64,000 nt of DNA from Streptomyces sp. NBC_00285 (GCF_036174265.1 NZ_CP108055.1:9920001-9984000); one strand, 5' to 3'. Counted from the stretch's first letter, positions 18,648 through 28,291 are shown. Made by a program: numbers and translations. The notes: a model not told the origin generated them from the letters alone.

Positions 18648-20747
18648 TCAGGACGGTGCGTTGGTCCACGTGGTGCCGTCGCTGAAGCGACTGTCCACGA
18701 ACGCGACCATGGCCATGGTGTCGGCATCCGGTTCCTCGGTCGCCGACCGATGGTTGATGGTGTCGGGCAGCATCACCAGGGCTGTCGTTCCCTGGCCCGC
18801 GTCGCCGGGACGCAGCTGGGCGCGGATGCCGTGCCGGTCCGCCAGCCGGCCGACCACGTACAGGCCCATGCGCTGGGAGATCGCGGCGTCCACGGTGGGC
18901 GGATCGGCGAGACTTCGGTTGATCACCGCCAGTTCCTCGGGAGGCAGCCCGATCCCCCTGTCGTGGATCTCGAGCATGATCCTGCCGTCGGGCAGCCGTG
19001 AGGCGGTGACGTGGACGGGGACGTGGGGTGAGGAGAAGGTGGTGGCGTTCTCCAGAAGCTCGGCGAGCAGGTGCACCAGGTCGTTCACGGCCCGTCCGTC
19101 GATGGGGGCCTCCGGAACAGCGGCGAGCTGGACCCGCTCGTACTGCTCGACCTCCGAGACCGCGGCCCGGATGACGTCCACCAGGGGCAGTGGCTGGTCC
19201 CACTGCTGGGCGGGGGTCTCGCCGCTGAGGACCAGGAGGTTCTCGCCGTTGCGGCGTACCCGGGTGGCGAGGTGGTCGAGCTGGAAGAGGTTCTCCAGCT
19301 GGTCGGGGTCGGCTTCTCTGCCTTCCAGGTCGGTGATCATGGTGAGCTGACGTTCGATGAGGGACTGGTTGCGGCGTGCCAGGTTGCTGAAGATCGTGTT
19401 GATGTTGGCGCGCAGCAGGGCCTGTTCGGCGGCGAGCCGGACGGCCTCGCGGTGGACGTGGTCGAAGGCGCGGGCGACCTCGCCGATCTCGTCCGTGGTG
19501 GTGATCGGGATCGGTTCGACGTCGCTGTCCACCCTGCCGGGGATGGCACGGGTGAGCTGAGTCAGCCGGGCCGGCAGCCGCTGGGCGGCGATCTCGTGGG
19601 CGGAGGCGCTGAGCCTGCGCATGCTGGTGCTCATCGTCCGGGCCACCCAGTTTGCGAGCAGGAAGGCGGCGAGGATGGCGGCGAGCACGAGCGCTGCGTT
19701 GAGGATCGCTGCATTGCGGGCGTCGTCGGCGATGGTGTGCGCCTTGGCCAGCGCGGTGTCGGTGAGATACACCTCGACACTGCGGTAGGCGTCGAAACTG
19801 AGGGTGGAGGCCGCGAAGAAGGCCTCCGGTGTGATGCCCTGCTCGGCGAGTTTCGCCGCCGGTGCGCCGGAGGCGATGGCGCGGTACATCTCGGCCAGGC
19901 CCGGTGGGGGGACGAAGGTCTTGCCGGCCGCCTCGGCCTGGGTCCGCGCCTCGATGGACTGCTCCTGCCCCTTCTTCTGCGCGTCCGTCAGCGCCTCGCG
20001 CAACCGGGTCGTCTCCGTGGTGCCGGCGAACCCCGTGTACTCCTGGAGCCCGATCTGTTCGAGGTAGACGTAGGAGCTGAACGAGCCGAGCTGGGCCTGG
20101 AGTTCACCCTTGGACAGCTTGCTGCGGTCCTGGACCAGGAGGTGGGTGCCGATGGCGCGGATCAGCGACTCGGCGGCCTGGGTGAGGGAGACGGCGTAGA
20201 GGGTGCGGCCGTAGGTCGACTGGCTGGTGATGCCGAAGCCCAGTTCGTTGGAGATCTCCATCAGCGGGTGCTGGACGGCGTGATAGCTCTCCTCGGTCTG
20301 TACGCCGGTCAGCTTGGCGGTGAAGGCGCTGGCGCGCACCACAGGCAGTTGCTTCTCGCCCTCGCGCACGAGTGAGACCCGGCGCTTGAGACCGGCGGTC
20401 TTGGGCATGCGGTCGACCTCGGCGTCGAACCTCTTGGCGTCCTCGTCGGTGATCTGCCGGGCTTTGACGACCGTGGCGGAGTTCCGGTCGCCCTTGACCA
20501 ACGGGATGACGGAGACGTCGCGTTCGTTGATGGCGTCATTGGCGTATTTGTTGGCGGCCTGGACCAACTCCGCCACGCGGACCGCGTCCTCGGCGGTCTG
20601 CCAGGTGTCGACGGTACGTTTCACCCGTACGCCGCCGAGGGCGAGGGCGACGAGCACCGGTATCAGCAGGATGGCCTGGAGTTTCTGGGCCACACGCAGG
20701 TTGCGGGCACCGAATCTTCGGCGCACTGGAGTGGGGGTGTGCGACAC
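18648..20747 (-). CDS. Nitrate/nitrite-sensing-domain sensor kinase-like protein (CvnA-like)
   Basis: A 699-residue membrane protein. One membrane segment at about 25-42 (AILLIPVLVALALGG) is followed by an extracytoplasmic NIT helical domain (70-340) with a second segment at about 348-368. A HAMP region (ASAHEIAAQRLPARL, TDEIGEVARAFDHVH) precedes a dimerisation helix, then a GHKL ATPase with N box LAELLENATTFSSPH and G1 box IHDRGIGLP. A canonical phospho-His is not obvious, as in CvnA-type kinases of Streptomyces conservons. The usual partners (roadblock CvnB, CvnC, GTPase CvnD) are absent here. It also lacks the long disordered tail common in this family. It starts at GTG. Confidence 0.85.
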   Translation of the reverse strand: MSHTPTPVRRRFGARNLRVAQKLQAILLIPVLVALALGGVRVKRTVDTWQTAEDAVRVAELVQAANKYANDAINERDVSVIPLVKGDRNSATVVKARQITDEDAKRFDAEVDRMPKTAGLKRRVSLVREGEKQLPVVRASAFTAKLTGVQTEESYHAVQHPLMEISNELGFGITSQSTYGRTLYAVSLTQAAESLIRAIGTHLLVQDRSKLSKGELQAQLGSFSSYVYLEQIGLQEYTGFAGTTETTRLREALTDAQKKGQEQSIEARTQAEAAGKTFVPPPGLAEMYRAIASGAPAAKLAEQGITPEAFFAASTLSFDAYRSVEVYLTDTALAKAHTIADDARNAAILNAALVLAAILAAFLLANWVARTMSTSMRRLSASAHEIAAQRLPARLTQLTRAIPGRVDSDVEPIPITTTDEIGEVARAFDHVHREAVRLAAEQALLRANINTIFSNLARRNQSLIERQLTMITDLEGREADPDQLENLFQLDHLATRVRRNGENLLVLSGETPAQQWDQPLPLVDVIRAAVSEVEQYERVQLAAVPEAPIDGRAVNDLVHLLAELLENATTFSSPHVPVHVTASRLPDGRIMLEIHDRGIGLPPEELAVINRSLADPPTVDAAISQRMGLYVVGRLADRHGIRAQLRPGDAGQGTTALVMLPDTINHRSATEEPDADTMAMVAFVDSRFSDGTTWTNAPS

Positions 20748-21506
20748 GGTCGTCCTATCCGCTCAGTTCCGCCTCACGCCGACACTCTCTACAACGGGGC
20801 GGTCACAGGGAGTTGACCAAAGCAGGTCCGTCCGATGTCTAGCACTCCGCTTTCGCTTCTGACCGTGACTTCACCAAAACTGTGCGCAGTTGAGCTGTCG
20901 CAGGGTGGATGGTGGGTAGCTCAGCCGCCGTGCCGAGACATCACTGGGACAGGTCGCGGGTGCCTGTGTCCCCGTCCTTGAAGTCGGCGTGGGTGCCGGG
21001 CCGGTTGCGGTGCAAGGCGGGGGCGGCTGCCGCCCGTTCCGTGCCTGGGCCACCCTCGCCACCGGTTGCACTGTGCTCGCCGACGACGGTGCGGGCCCTG
21101 CCGGCACCTGGTCCAGTGCGCCGGGGCTTGGCCGGGACAGAGTGCGACGCTCCCTCGGGGCTGTCTCGTCCCGGCCATCGGCCGGGGGACTGGCGCCACA
21201 CCGCAACCGCCTCAGGCCGAAAACCGGCGCCGCGTGTGCCGATTTGCCTGGCCCTCAAGGTCAATTCCAGCCGTTGACTTGATACTTGCATGACAAAACC
21301 CGGGCAGTGATGCCACTCTACTCCCGGCATTCACAGTTCCCTCACAGTCTCATCACGCGACCCCGCCGCGTTTCCCTCCCCCCACCTCCTCCCCCCCACC
21401 TCCTTCCACCCGCATGCCGTGCAGCGCTCCGGATCGGCGTACCCCGCCGATTCGCCTCGTCCACGGCCCCCACCAGGGGCCGGCCGTCGTACTGAAGGAG
21501 ACCCCG
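20748..21506. other. Long intergenic region, no gene supported
   Basis: About 760 bp between the divergent sensor kinase and metalloprotease genes. Open frames here have no family resemblance. A pyrimidine-rich run (21365-21405) precedes the protease. It presumably holds both promoters; I cannot assign them with confidence. Confidence 0.4.
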
Positions 21507-23780
21507 TTGCCCCAGCCCCACCGCGCCATCGTGCGGCGCAGACGTACCTCCGCCACTGCCCTCGCCCTCACGGCCGTGAGCTCCCTGCTCGCCCTGACCA
21601 CACCGGACTTGGCCGGCGCGGCCCCCGCGCGCCCGACCCCCGCGAAGATCACCGCCACCCCCCGGACCGGCGCCACCCAGAGCTCGCTGACCCCCGCCCG
21701 CCGCGCCGCCCTGGTCAAGAGCGCGCAGTCGGCGGCGACCGGCACCGCTCAGCGCATAGGCCTCGGGGCCAAGGAGAAGCTCGTCGTCAAGGACGTCATC
21801 AAGGACGCCGACGGCACCACGCACACCCGCTACGAGCGCACCCTCGCGGGCCTGTCCGTCCTCGGCGGCGACCTCGTCGTCCATGACGACGGCGGCCGTA
21901 CGACCGTCACCAAGGCCAACGCGGCGCAGCTGTCGGTACCCTCGCTCAGCCCCAAGATCACGTCCGCCGGTGCCGCCGCCAAGGCCCTCGCCGCTTCGAA
22001 GAAGGACCGGGTCAGAGGCGCCGAAGTGGAGAACGCCTCCCGCCTGGTCGTCTGGGCCGGCAGCGGCAAACCCGTGCTGGCCTGGGAGACCCTCGTCGAG
22101 GGCGTCCAGCGGGACGGCACACCCAGCGAGCTCCAGGTCGTCACCGATGCCGCCACCGGCAAGGAACTCCTGGCCGCCGAGACGGTGCACACCGGCGAGG
22201 GCACCGGCCAGTACGTCGGCACGGTCCCGCTCGGCACGACCCTGTCCGGATCGACGTACCAACTCCTCGACGCCGACCGCGCCGGACACAAGACGTACGA
22301 CCTGAACCAGGGCACCTCGGGCACCGGCACCCTCTTCACGGACGACAACGATGTCTGGGGCAACGGCCTGCCGGCCAACCGCCAGACCGCCGGCGTAGAC
22401 GTGGCCTTCGGCGCCGCGGCCACCTGGGACTTCTACAAGGAGGCCTACGGCCGCAACGGCATACGCAACGACGGCGTCGCCGCCTACAGCCGCGCCCACT
22501 ACGGCAGCAACTACGTCAACGCCTTCTGGCAGGACTCCTGCTTCTGCATGACCTACGGCGACGGCTCGGGCAACACCCACCCGCTCACCGCGCTCGACGT
22601 GGCCGCCCACGAGATGAGCCACGGCGTCACCGCCGCCACCGCGGGCCTGGTCTACTCGGGCGAGTCCGGGGGCCTGAACGAGGCGACCTCCGACATCTTC
22701 GCCGCCGCCGTCGAGTTCCACGAGAACCTTCCGGCCGACCCGGGGGACTACCTCATCGGCGAGAAGATCGACATCAACGGCAACGGCACCCCGCTGCGTT
22801 ACATGGACAAGCCCTCCAAGGACGGTTCCTCGTACGACAGTTGGAGCTCCACCCTGGGCGGCGTCGACGTCCACTACTCCTCCGGCCCCGCCAACCACTT
22901 CTTCTACCTGCTCTCCGAGGGCAGCGGTGCCAAGACGGTCAACGGCGTCTCCTACGACAGTCCGACCTACGACGGCCGAGCCGTCACCGGCATCGGCATC
23001 GAGAACGCCGCCGCGATCTGGTACCGCGCGCTGACCACGTACATGACCTCGACGACCGACTACGCCGGCGCCCGCACCGCCACCCTGTCCGCCGCAGCCG
23101 ACCTGTTCGGCGCCTACAGCCCGACCTACCTGGCCGTCGCCGACGCCTGGTCCGCGATCAACGTCGGCAACCGCATCGCCCTCGGCGTCAACCTCGCCCC
23201 CGTCGCCGACCAGACCAGCGGCGTCAACCAGGTCGTAGCCCTCCAACTGGACGCCTACACCACCAACACCGGATCCCCGCTGACCTACGAGGCCACTGGC
23301 CTGCCCGACGGCCTGACCGTCAGCCCGAGCGGTCTGATCAGCGGCACCCCGACCACCCTCGGCACGAGTGCCGTCACCGTCACGGTGACCGACGACACCG
23401 GGGCGAGCGCCTCGGCCACCTTCACCTGGCAGATCGCCTACGTCTACGCCAACTCCACCCGCGTGGACATCCCCGACAACGGGGCGGCCGTGGAGTCGCC
23501 GGTGACCATCACCGGCCGCGACGGCAACGCCTCCGCGACCACCAAGGTCTACGTCAACATCGTCCACACCTACCGCGGAGACCTCACCGTCGACCTCGTC
23601 GGCCCCGACGGCACCGTCTACTCCCTGCTCAACCGCAGCGGCGGCTCCGCCGACAACGTCGACCAGACCTTCACGGTCAACGCCTCCGCCCAACCGCTCA
23701 ACGGCACCTGGAAGTTGCGAGTGCAGGACCGGGCGTCCATCGACGTCGGGTACATCGCGCGCTGGCAGCTGACACCCTGA
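21507..23780 (+). CDS. Secreted M4 (thermolysin-like) metalloprotease with Ig-like and P domains
   Basis: A 757-residue exported zinc endopeptidase. After a signal peptide (RRRRTSATALALTAVSSLLA ... AGAAPA) come an FTP/PepSY-type propeptide (to about 240) and the M4 catalytic domain. The latter has HEMSHG for two zinc His and the catalytic Glu, GGLNEATSD for the third ligand, and HYSSGPANHFFYLL for the transition-state region. The C-terminal third has a putative Ig-like domain (LTYEATGLPDGLTVSPSG) and a P/Homo-B domain (VYVNIVHTYRGDLTVDLVGP, GTWKLRVQD). TTG at 21507 is preferred because GAAGGAG lies 6 bp upstream. A strong terminator follows. Confidence 0.9.
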   Translation: MPQPHRAIVRRRRTSATALALTAVSSLLALTTPDLAGAAPARPTPAKITATPRTGATQSSLTPARRAALVKSAQSAATGTAQRIGLGAKEKLVVKDVIKDADGTTHTRYERTLAGLSVLGGDLVVHDDGGRTTVTKANAAQLSVPSLSPKITSAGAAAKALAASKKDRVRGAEVENASRLVVWAGSGKPVLAWETLVEGVQRDGTPSELQVVTDAATGKELLAAETVHTGEGTGQYVGTVPLGTTLSGSTYQLLDADRAGHKTYDLNQGTSGTGTLFTDDNDVWGNGLPANRQTAGVDVAFGAAATWDFYKEAYGRNGIRNDGVAAYSRAHYGSNYVNAFWQDSCFCMTYGDGSGNTHPLTALDVAAHEMSHGVTAATAGLVYSGESGGLNEATSDIFAAAVEFHENLPADPGDYLIGEKIDINGNGTPLRYMDKPSKDGSSYDSWSSTLGGVDVHYSSGPANHFFYLLSEGSGAKTVNGVSYDSPTYDGRAVTGIGIENAAAIWYRALTTYMTSTTDYAGARTATLSAAADLFGAYSPTYLAVADAWSAINVGNRIALGVNLAPVADQTSGVNQVVALQLDAYTTNTGSPLTYEATGLPDGLTVSPSGLISGTPTTLGTSAVTVTVTDDTGASASATFTWQIAYVYANSTRVDIPDNGAAVESPVTITGRDGNASATTKVYVNIVHTYRGDLTVDLVGPDGTVYSLLNRSGGSADNVDQTFTVNASAQPLNGTWKLRVQDRASIDVGYIARWQLTP

Positions 23781-23799
23781 CACGGAGGCAACAGCACCG

Positions 23800-23831
23800 C
23801 GCCGCCCGGGTCCTTCGGGACCCGGGCGGCG
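23800..23831 (+). terminator. Strong hairpin terminator of the M4 protease gene
   Basis: A perfect 14-bp stem, CGCCGCCCGGGTCC paired with its complement around a TTCG tetraloop, lies 20 bp after the stop codon. Confidence 0.85.
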
Positions 23832-23847
23832 GGGTGACAGTGCGAGG

Positions 23848-24060
23848 CCCAGACGCCGACCAATTGGCTGGACGAGTATCCCGGCGTCGAAATCGTGTGT
23901 CGCGATCGCGGCGGAGCTGTCCGGGCTGGCGCGCCGGAAGCCGTACAGGTCGCGGACCGCTTCCAGTTGTGGAAGAACCGGTGCGAGGCGGTGCAGAAGA
24001 CGGTCGTGGCAGACCACGGCTGCCTGCGTCAGGCGCCTCGCACCGAGGCTGAATTCGAAG
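23848..24060 (+). pseudogene. ISL3-family transposase relic
   Basis: One frame reads TPTNWLDEYPGVEIVCRDRG then APEAVQVADRFQLWKNRCEA and VVADHGCLRQ, matching the central DDE region of ISL3-family transposases (EIVCRDR contains a catalytic Asp). No start or C-terminal catalytic part remains. Confidence 0.75.
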
Positions 24061-24232
24061 AGCACGTGGCTGCGCCGGAGATTCCCAGCCCACCGAGCCG
24101 GGACTACCGGCTGGCCGCACCGAGTCGACAACTTTATGCCGACGAGCAAGAATTCCTGACCTGCGGCCCGTCCAGGCCTTGTCCCGTAAATGATCTACGG
24201 CGTGCCGGCTGACCTGATCGTCTTCTTGGTCA

Positions 24233-24371
24233 CCCGGCGAGGGCGAGGTCGCGCAGGCGGGCGATGCCGAGAACGGTGTGGCGGAAGCCGTCGCCCCTGA
24301 GGTGGCAGTCGCGCAGGACCTTCCAAGTCTTCATGCGGGCGAAGGCGTGCTCGACGCGGGCGCGGACTTCA
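24233..24371 (-). pseudogene. IS5/DDE transposase C-terminal relic
   Basis: The minus strand reads VRARVEHAFARMKTWKVLRD then CHLRGDGFRHTVLGIARLRD and LALAG before TGA. This is the C-terminus of a DDE-superfamily (HTH/DDE, IS5-like) transposase, with Glu of the VEHAFARMK motif. A short unassigned coding-like piece (GGTLIYVDGIAFHWKV, plus strand, about 24375-24445) abuts it. Confidence 0.7.
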
Positions 24372-24532
24372 TATCGCCGCCGCCGAGAAGGGCGGCACCC
24401 TCATCTACGTCGACGGCATCGCATTCCACTGGAAAGTCCCTTTCATGAATTCAGGGTCCCTGCTTCAGCACTGATGTCCGCATCGAAGTAGCGCTTCTGA
24501 ATCTCTCTGATCCTGGTCGGTGGGGTGAATGC

Positions 24533-24592
24533 CGAAGCCCCTCGTCGCTGGTGTGGTGATCGCACTCAGCACGCCAGCGGCCCGGGGCTTCG
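24533..24592 (-). terminator. Hairpin downstream of the VOC gene
   Basis: Outer stem CGAAGCCCC/GGGGCTTCG (9 bp) encloses a second stem CGCTGG/CCAGCG. It sits 44 bp past the stop of the minus-strand VOC gene and is a plausible terminator. Confidence 0.55.
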
Positions 24593-24635
24593 CTTCGGTC
24601 CATGGGGGCTGAAACGAGGACAGATCCGCGGGCCC

Positions 24636-25070
24636 TCAGTCGATGCAGAACTCGTTGCCCTCGATGTCCTGCATCGGGATGCACGACTCGTTCACGCCAT
24701 CGGCACGCAGTGTCTGCACGTGTACCGCGCCAAGCGGAATCAGTCGTGCGCATTCGGCTTCAAGCGCGGCCAGGCGCTCTTCACCCACGAGTCCGGTGCC
24801 GACCCGCACGTCAAGGTGCAGCCGGTTCTTGACGGCCTTGCCTTCGGGAACGCGCTGGAAATACAGTCGCGGGCCCACACCCGAGGGATCAATGCAGGCG
24901 AACGCCGAACCCTGACGCTCAGGCGGCAGAGAGTGATCGTATGCGTCCCAAGTGGCAAACCCCTCCGGTGGCGGCGGTACGACGTACCCCAACACCTCGC
25001 ACCAGAAACGAGCGACACGCTCAGGTTCTGCGCAGTCGAAGGTGACCTGGAACTGTTTGATCGACGCCAT
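24636..25070 (-). CDS. VOC-family (glyoxalase-like) protein
   Basis: A 144-residue single-domain protein with paired beta-alpha-beta-beta-beta modules: IKQFQVTFDCAEPERVARFW, VLGYVVPPPPEG, LYFQRVPEGKAVKNRLHLDV, and MQDIEGNEFCID at the C-terminus with the family's metal-ligand Glu. Such Glyoxalase_6 proteins are abundant in actinobacteria; the substrate is unknown. The start at 25070 is where homology begins; a frame extending to 25283 adds unsupported sequence. The gene stands alone on its strand. Confidence 0.8.
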   Translation of the reverse strand: MASIKQFQVTFDCAEPERVARFWCEVLGYVVPPPPEGFATWDAYDHSLPPERQGSAFACIDPSGVGPRLYFQRVPEGKAVKNRLHLDVRVGTGLVGEERLAALEAECARLIPLGAVHVQTLRADGVNESCIPMQDIEGNEFCID

Positions 25071-25291
25071 GGAGCCACCGTAACGATCATCGCCGCACGG
25101 GTCGAGGTGTCGCGTGACATGAGTTGGCGACGCGCTGGGCCGGGTCGCATCCGGTCGTTGCCGTCTCGCCGGACTCAGGGAGAGTGTGTCTCCTTCGCAT
25201 CGAACCTTGAGCGTTGTCAGCGGAGTTTGAGTGATGGGGTTGCCGGCAGCCTCCAGTGAAAACCCTGATCTTGATCTGAGCACTCGCGGCG

Positions 25292-25927
25292 CTACGTGCC
25301 CGGCGCGGTGTCGGTGCTGGTCCTGCTGCTGTCGACGCGTTCCTGGGTGGGGTGGGCGGTCGAGCGGTCGTCGCCGCTGGACAGATGACCGAGTTCGGTG
25401 AGGAAGTCACGGAAGGCCCGGTCGGTGCGGGGGGTGTCGGCGGTGGCGTCGAGGTCCATGAGGAGACCACGGATGACAGCGAGAACGAGCGTCGCCAGTT
25501 CCGGCCGGCCGATGCTGCGCAGGCCGTCCTCGAGCGGCCCGAGCCAGTCGGTCGTGGCGGCGCGCCGGAAATCGGGCCACAACTGTTGCACCGTGCTCTC
25601 GCGCAGCTGGCTGAACATTCGCAGGTACGGCTTGCCGCCCGCGCCGGTGATCGAGGTCCAGGCGCGATCAAGGGTGGCGGTGTAGGGCTCGTCCGGTCGC
25701 ACCCGCAGGAGGTCGCCGAACGTGTCGAGCTGACGTTGGCGCGCGCGCCGGAGGACGGCCCGCAACAGGGCGTCGCGGGTGCCGAAGTGATAGATCAGCA
25801 TGCGGGCCGAGGCACCGGTGGCAGTGGCCAGTGGCTCAAGCCGATCGGGCAGTCCGTGCGCGAGGGCGTAGTCGGCACACGCGTCGAGCAGTTTGTCCTT
25901 GATGTCTGGCTGCGGTCGCCTGCCCAT
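25292..25927 (-). CDS. TetR-family transcriptional regulator
   Basis: A 211-residue repressor-type protein. The N-terminal HTH (DKLLDACADYALAHGLPDRL, TGASARMLIYHFGTRDALLR) is clear, and the helical ligand-binding domain ends about residue 175 before a hydrophilic tail rich in Ser, Thr and Asp. It is divergent from the alpha/beta hydrolase 76 bp away, its likely target. A short palindrome lies between them. Confidence 0.85.
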   Translation of the reverse strand: MGRRPQPDIKDKLLDACADYALAHGLPDRLEPLATATGASARMLIYHFGTRDALLRAVLRRARQRQLDTFGDLLRVRPDEPYTATLDRAWTSITGAGGKPYLRMFSQLRESTVQQLWPDFRRAATTDWLGPLEDGLRSIGRPELATLVLAVIRGLLMDLDATADTPRTDRAFRDFLTELGHLSSGDDRSTAHPTQERVDSSRTSTDTAPGT

Positions 25928-25940
25928 GCCGACATCTTTT

Positions 25941-25951
25941 CGCGTAACGCG
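25941..25951. promoter_or_regulatory. Possible TetR operator core
   Basis: CGCGTAACGCG, a perfect 11-bp palindrome centred in the 76-bp gap between the divergent TetR and hydrolase genes. Short, so position is the main argument. Confidence 0.4.
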
Positions 25952-26003
25952 AGCTACGTCTACCGTTGATCGAAAGGCAGTCACGGCAGGCATGGAGGTA
26001 GCG

Positions 26004-26699
26004 ATGAGGGTCGTGTTCGTGCATGGGGCGTGCGTACAGGACGGGGCGTGGTGGTGGCACCGCACCGCCGAACTACTGCAGGAACGGGGGGTTTTGAGCG
26101 TGGCCCCGGCGCTGCCGAGCTGCGGCGAGGCGGGCCGGCCCGGAGGCGTCGAAGGTCCGGGGCTTTCCGAGGACGTCGCGGCAGTGCGGCAGGCGCTGCT
26201 GGACAGTGACGAGCCGACCGTTGTGGTCGCCCACAGCTACGGCGGCATCGTCACCGCGGAAGCCGCCGCCGGCGTCGGTTCGGTACACCACCTGGTGATG
26301 GTCTCCAGCTACCTGCCCGAGGTCGGGCAGAGCCTGTCGGAGTTCGGGGACGGCAGCCCCGCCCCGTTCCTCGACGTCGACCCCGACACCGGCACCTTCG
26401 GGGTTCGCCCCGAGCTGCTTGTGGACACGTTCCTGCAGGACTGCGACCCCGAGGTCCAGGCGCGGGCGGCCGATCACCTGGCCCGGCAGAGCATGCAGGT
26501 GGCCGGGCAGGCGGTCGGGGCGGCCGCATGGCAGCAGGTGCCCTCGACATACGTCGTTTGTGCCCAGGACCGGGGCACCCCGCCGCGTCTGCAGCGCGAG
26601 TTCGCCCGCCGTGCCGGCAGCGTCATCGAGCTCGACGCCGGCCATCACCCGTTCCTGTCCCAGCCCACTGCTGTCCGGGACCTGTTGTTGAGCCTGTGA
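26004..26699 (+). CDS. Alpha/beta-fold hydrolase
   Basis: A 231-residue cytoplasmic esterase-like hydrolase. RVVFVHGACVQDGAWWW carries the oxyanion-hole strand; VVVAHSYGGIV has the nucleophile Ser; the Asp is likely in VVCAQDRGTPP; and ELDAGHHPFLSQP holds the catalytic His. The family (EstC-like) includes salicylate and pheophorbide-type esterases, but the substrate here is unknown. ATG 26004 is preferred because GGAGGT lies directly upstream, inside a shorter in-frame extension from 25992. It probably responds to the divergent TetR protein. Confidence 0.85.
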   Translation: MRVVFVHGACVQDGAWWWHRTAELLQERGVLSVAPALPSCGEAGRPGGVEGPGLSEDVAAVRQALLDSDEPTVVVAHSYGGIVTAEAAAGVGSVHHLVMVSSYLPEVGQSLSEFGDGSPAPFLDVDPDTGTFGVRPELLVDTFLQDCDPEVQARAADHLARQSMQVAGQAVGAAAWQQVPSTYVVCAQDRGTPPRLQREFARRAGSVIELDAGHHPFLSQPTAVRDLLLSL

Positions 26700-26774
26700 C
26701 GGCGGCAGTCGCGGACGAGTCGGGCCCACGATCCGAGAACCTCCCGTTCGCCCTCGCGCTGTGCCGCCTCAGCC

Positions 26775-27140
26775 CGGCTCGCAGCGAGTCGTCGCACACG
26801 GAAGTGCGCAAGACCTGAGGTGCGCCCGGAGTCACCTTGCTCTGGGCAACGGCGGTACCGCGGAGCAGCGTGAGCATGAGGCGTGCGGCTTCGCGGCCCC
26901 ATTCCTCGACAGGTGGGTGGACCGAGGGGATGTGCGGTTCGTCGTCCGCGCCCCCGTAGCCGGCGTCGAAACCGACGAGCGTCACGTCGTCCGGGACCTT
27001 GAGCTCTGATGTACGCAGGGTCGTCAGGGCACCCGCCGCTATCGCGCTGTCAGCAACGAGCACGGCGTCGATCTGGTTGCCACGAGCTCGGGGGCTGCTC
27101 ATCGCCGCAGCGCCGGCACCTCGGGCGAAGTCCCCGTTGT
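26775..27140 (-). pseudogene. LacI-family regulator C-terminal relic
   Basis: The minus strand reads AVLVADSAIAAGALTTLRTS then VPDDVTLVGFDAGYGGADDE and VLRTSVCDDSL, the end of a LacI/GalR sugar-binding domain. The HTH and most of the effector domain are missing. Next to it (27240-27310, minus) a fragment reading PPSVILLHAMGDLARAS looks like the start of an alpha/beta hydrolase. The 635-bp gap holds only such debris. Confidence 0.7.
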
Positions 27141-27334
27141 GACTGACACGCTTCGGCGCCACCGGGGACGAGGCCCTGGGCATGGAGGATTCGGCGAGAG
27201 GGCCGACAACGGGCGCGGCGGCTGGCATCGACTTGCCCGGGCGAGGTCGCCCATGGCGTGCAGGAGGATCACGGAGGGTGGACCACGTCCAAACGGTTCC
27301 CGGTCAAGCTGGGGTACCCCACGAGTCCGAGCCT

Positions 27335-28291
27335 TCAGGGACGGAAGGTGCGGCGGTAGGTGTCGGGTGGGACGCCGACGCTGCGGTGGAAGTGGCGGCG
27401 CAGGGTGGTGGCGGTGCCCATGCCGGTGGCGGCGGCGATGGTGTCCACGGTGGCATCGGTGGTCTCCAGCAGTTGCTGGGCGTGGCGGATGCGCTGGGTG
27501 TGGAGCCATTGCAGGGGCGTGGTACCGGTGAGGTGTTTGAAGTGGCGGCCGAGGTGGCGTGTGCTCATGCGGGCTTTGCGGGCCAGGTCTTCCACGGTCA
27601 GTGGCTGGTCCAGCCGCTTCAGGGCCCAGGGGAGGAGCTCGTCCAGGGGGTGGTTGCCCGGGGCCGGGAGGGGGGTGGTGATGAACTGGGCCTGGCCGCC
27701 GTCGCGGTGGGGCGGGATGACCAGGCGTCGGGCGATCGTGTTGGCGTTGGCCGAGCCGTGGTCGAGGCGGACCAGGTGCAGGCACAGGTCCATGGCGGCG
27801 GCCTTGCCCGCGGAGGTGAGGACGTCGCCGTTGTCGACGTAGAGGACGTCCGGATCGACGGTGGCTTCCGGGTGGCGCCGGGCCAGTTCCCGTGTGTGGG
27901 CCCAGTGTGTGGTGGCACGCCTGCCGTCGAGCAGCCCTGCCGCGCCCAGGACGAAGGCGCCTGTGCACAGTGAGGCCACGCGGGCTCCGGCCGCGTGGGC
28001 CGCGTGCACCGCCTCCACCAGTTCGGCGGGCGGGGCGAGGTCGGTGTCGGCCCACCCGGGGACGATCACCGTGTCCGCGTGCGCGAGGTGGTCGAATCCG
28101 TGGTCGGGTTCCAGGTGGAAGCGGCCGATGTGCACCGGGCCGCTCCCGCACAGGGAGAAGTCGTACCAGGGGTTGACGATGTGCGTCAGGTCGGAGCCGA
28201 AGACCTCGATGGCCACGGACAGTTCGTAGTGGAGCATGCCGTCGGTAACGGCCAGGGCAACAGCGGGCATGTCCGAAACTGTACGCGGCAT
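27335..28291 (-). CDS. GlxA-family AraC-type regulator
   Basis: A 318-residue regulator combining an N-terminal DJ-1/PfpI-like domain (VALAVTDGMLHYELSVAIEV, RVASLCTGAFVLGAAGLLDG with the nucleophile-elbow Cys) and a C-terminal AraC double HTH (KARMSTRHLGRHFKHLTGTT, AATGMGTATTLRRHFHRSVG). Such proteins sense metabolites and usually control adjacent genes; the neighbour is the divergent reductase at 28399. The ATG at 28291 gives a family-typical N-terminus. Confidence 0.9.
   Translation of the reverse strand: MPRTVSDMPAVALAVTDGMLHYELSVAIEVFGSDLTHIVNPWYDFSLCGSGPVHIGRFHLEPDHGFDHLAHADTVIVPGWADTDLAPPAELVEAVHAAHAAGARVASLCTGAFVLGAAGLLDGRRATTHWAHTRELARRHPEATVDPDVLYVDNGDVLTSAGKAAAMDLCLHLVRLDHGSANANTIARRLVIPPHRDGGQAQFITTPLPAPGNHPLDELLPWALKRLDQPLTVEDLARKARMSTRHLGRHFKHLTGTTPLQWLHTQRIRHAQQLLETTDATVDTIAAATGMGTATTLRRHFHRSVGVPPDTYRRTFRP

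Noticed and set aside
21342..24149. A 935-codon open frame on the minus strand opposite the M4 protease
   Set aside because: It is the antisense shadow of a high-GC gene. It is low-complexity (Gly/Val/Arg/Asp) with no domain, while the plus strand has a complete protease with all catalytic motifs.
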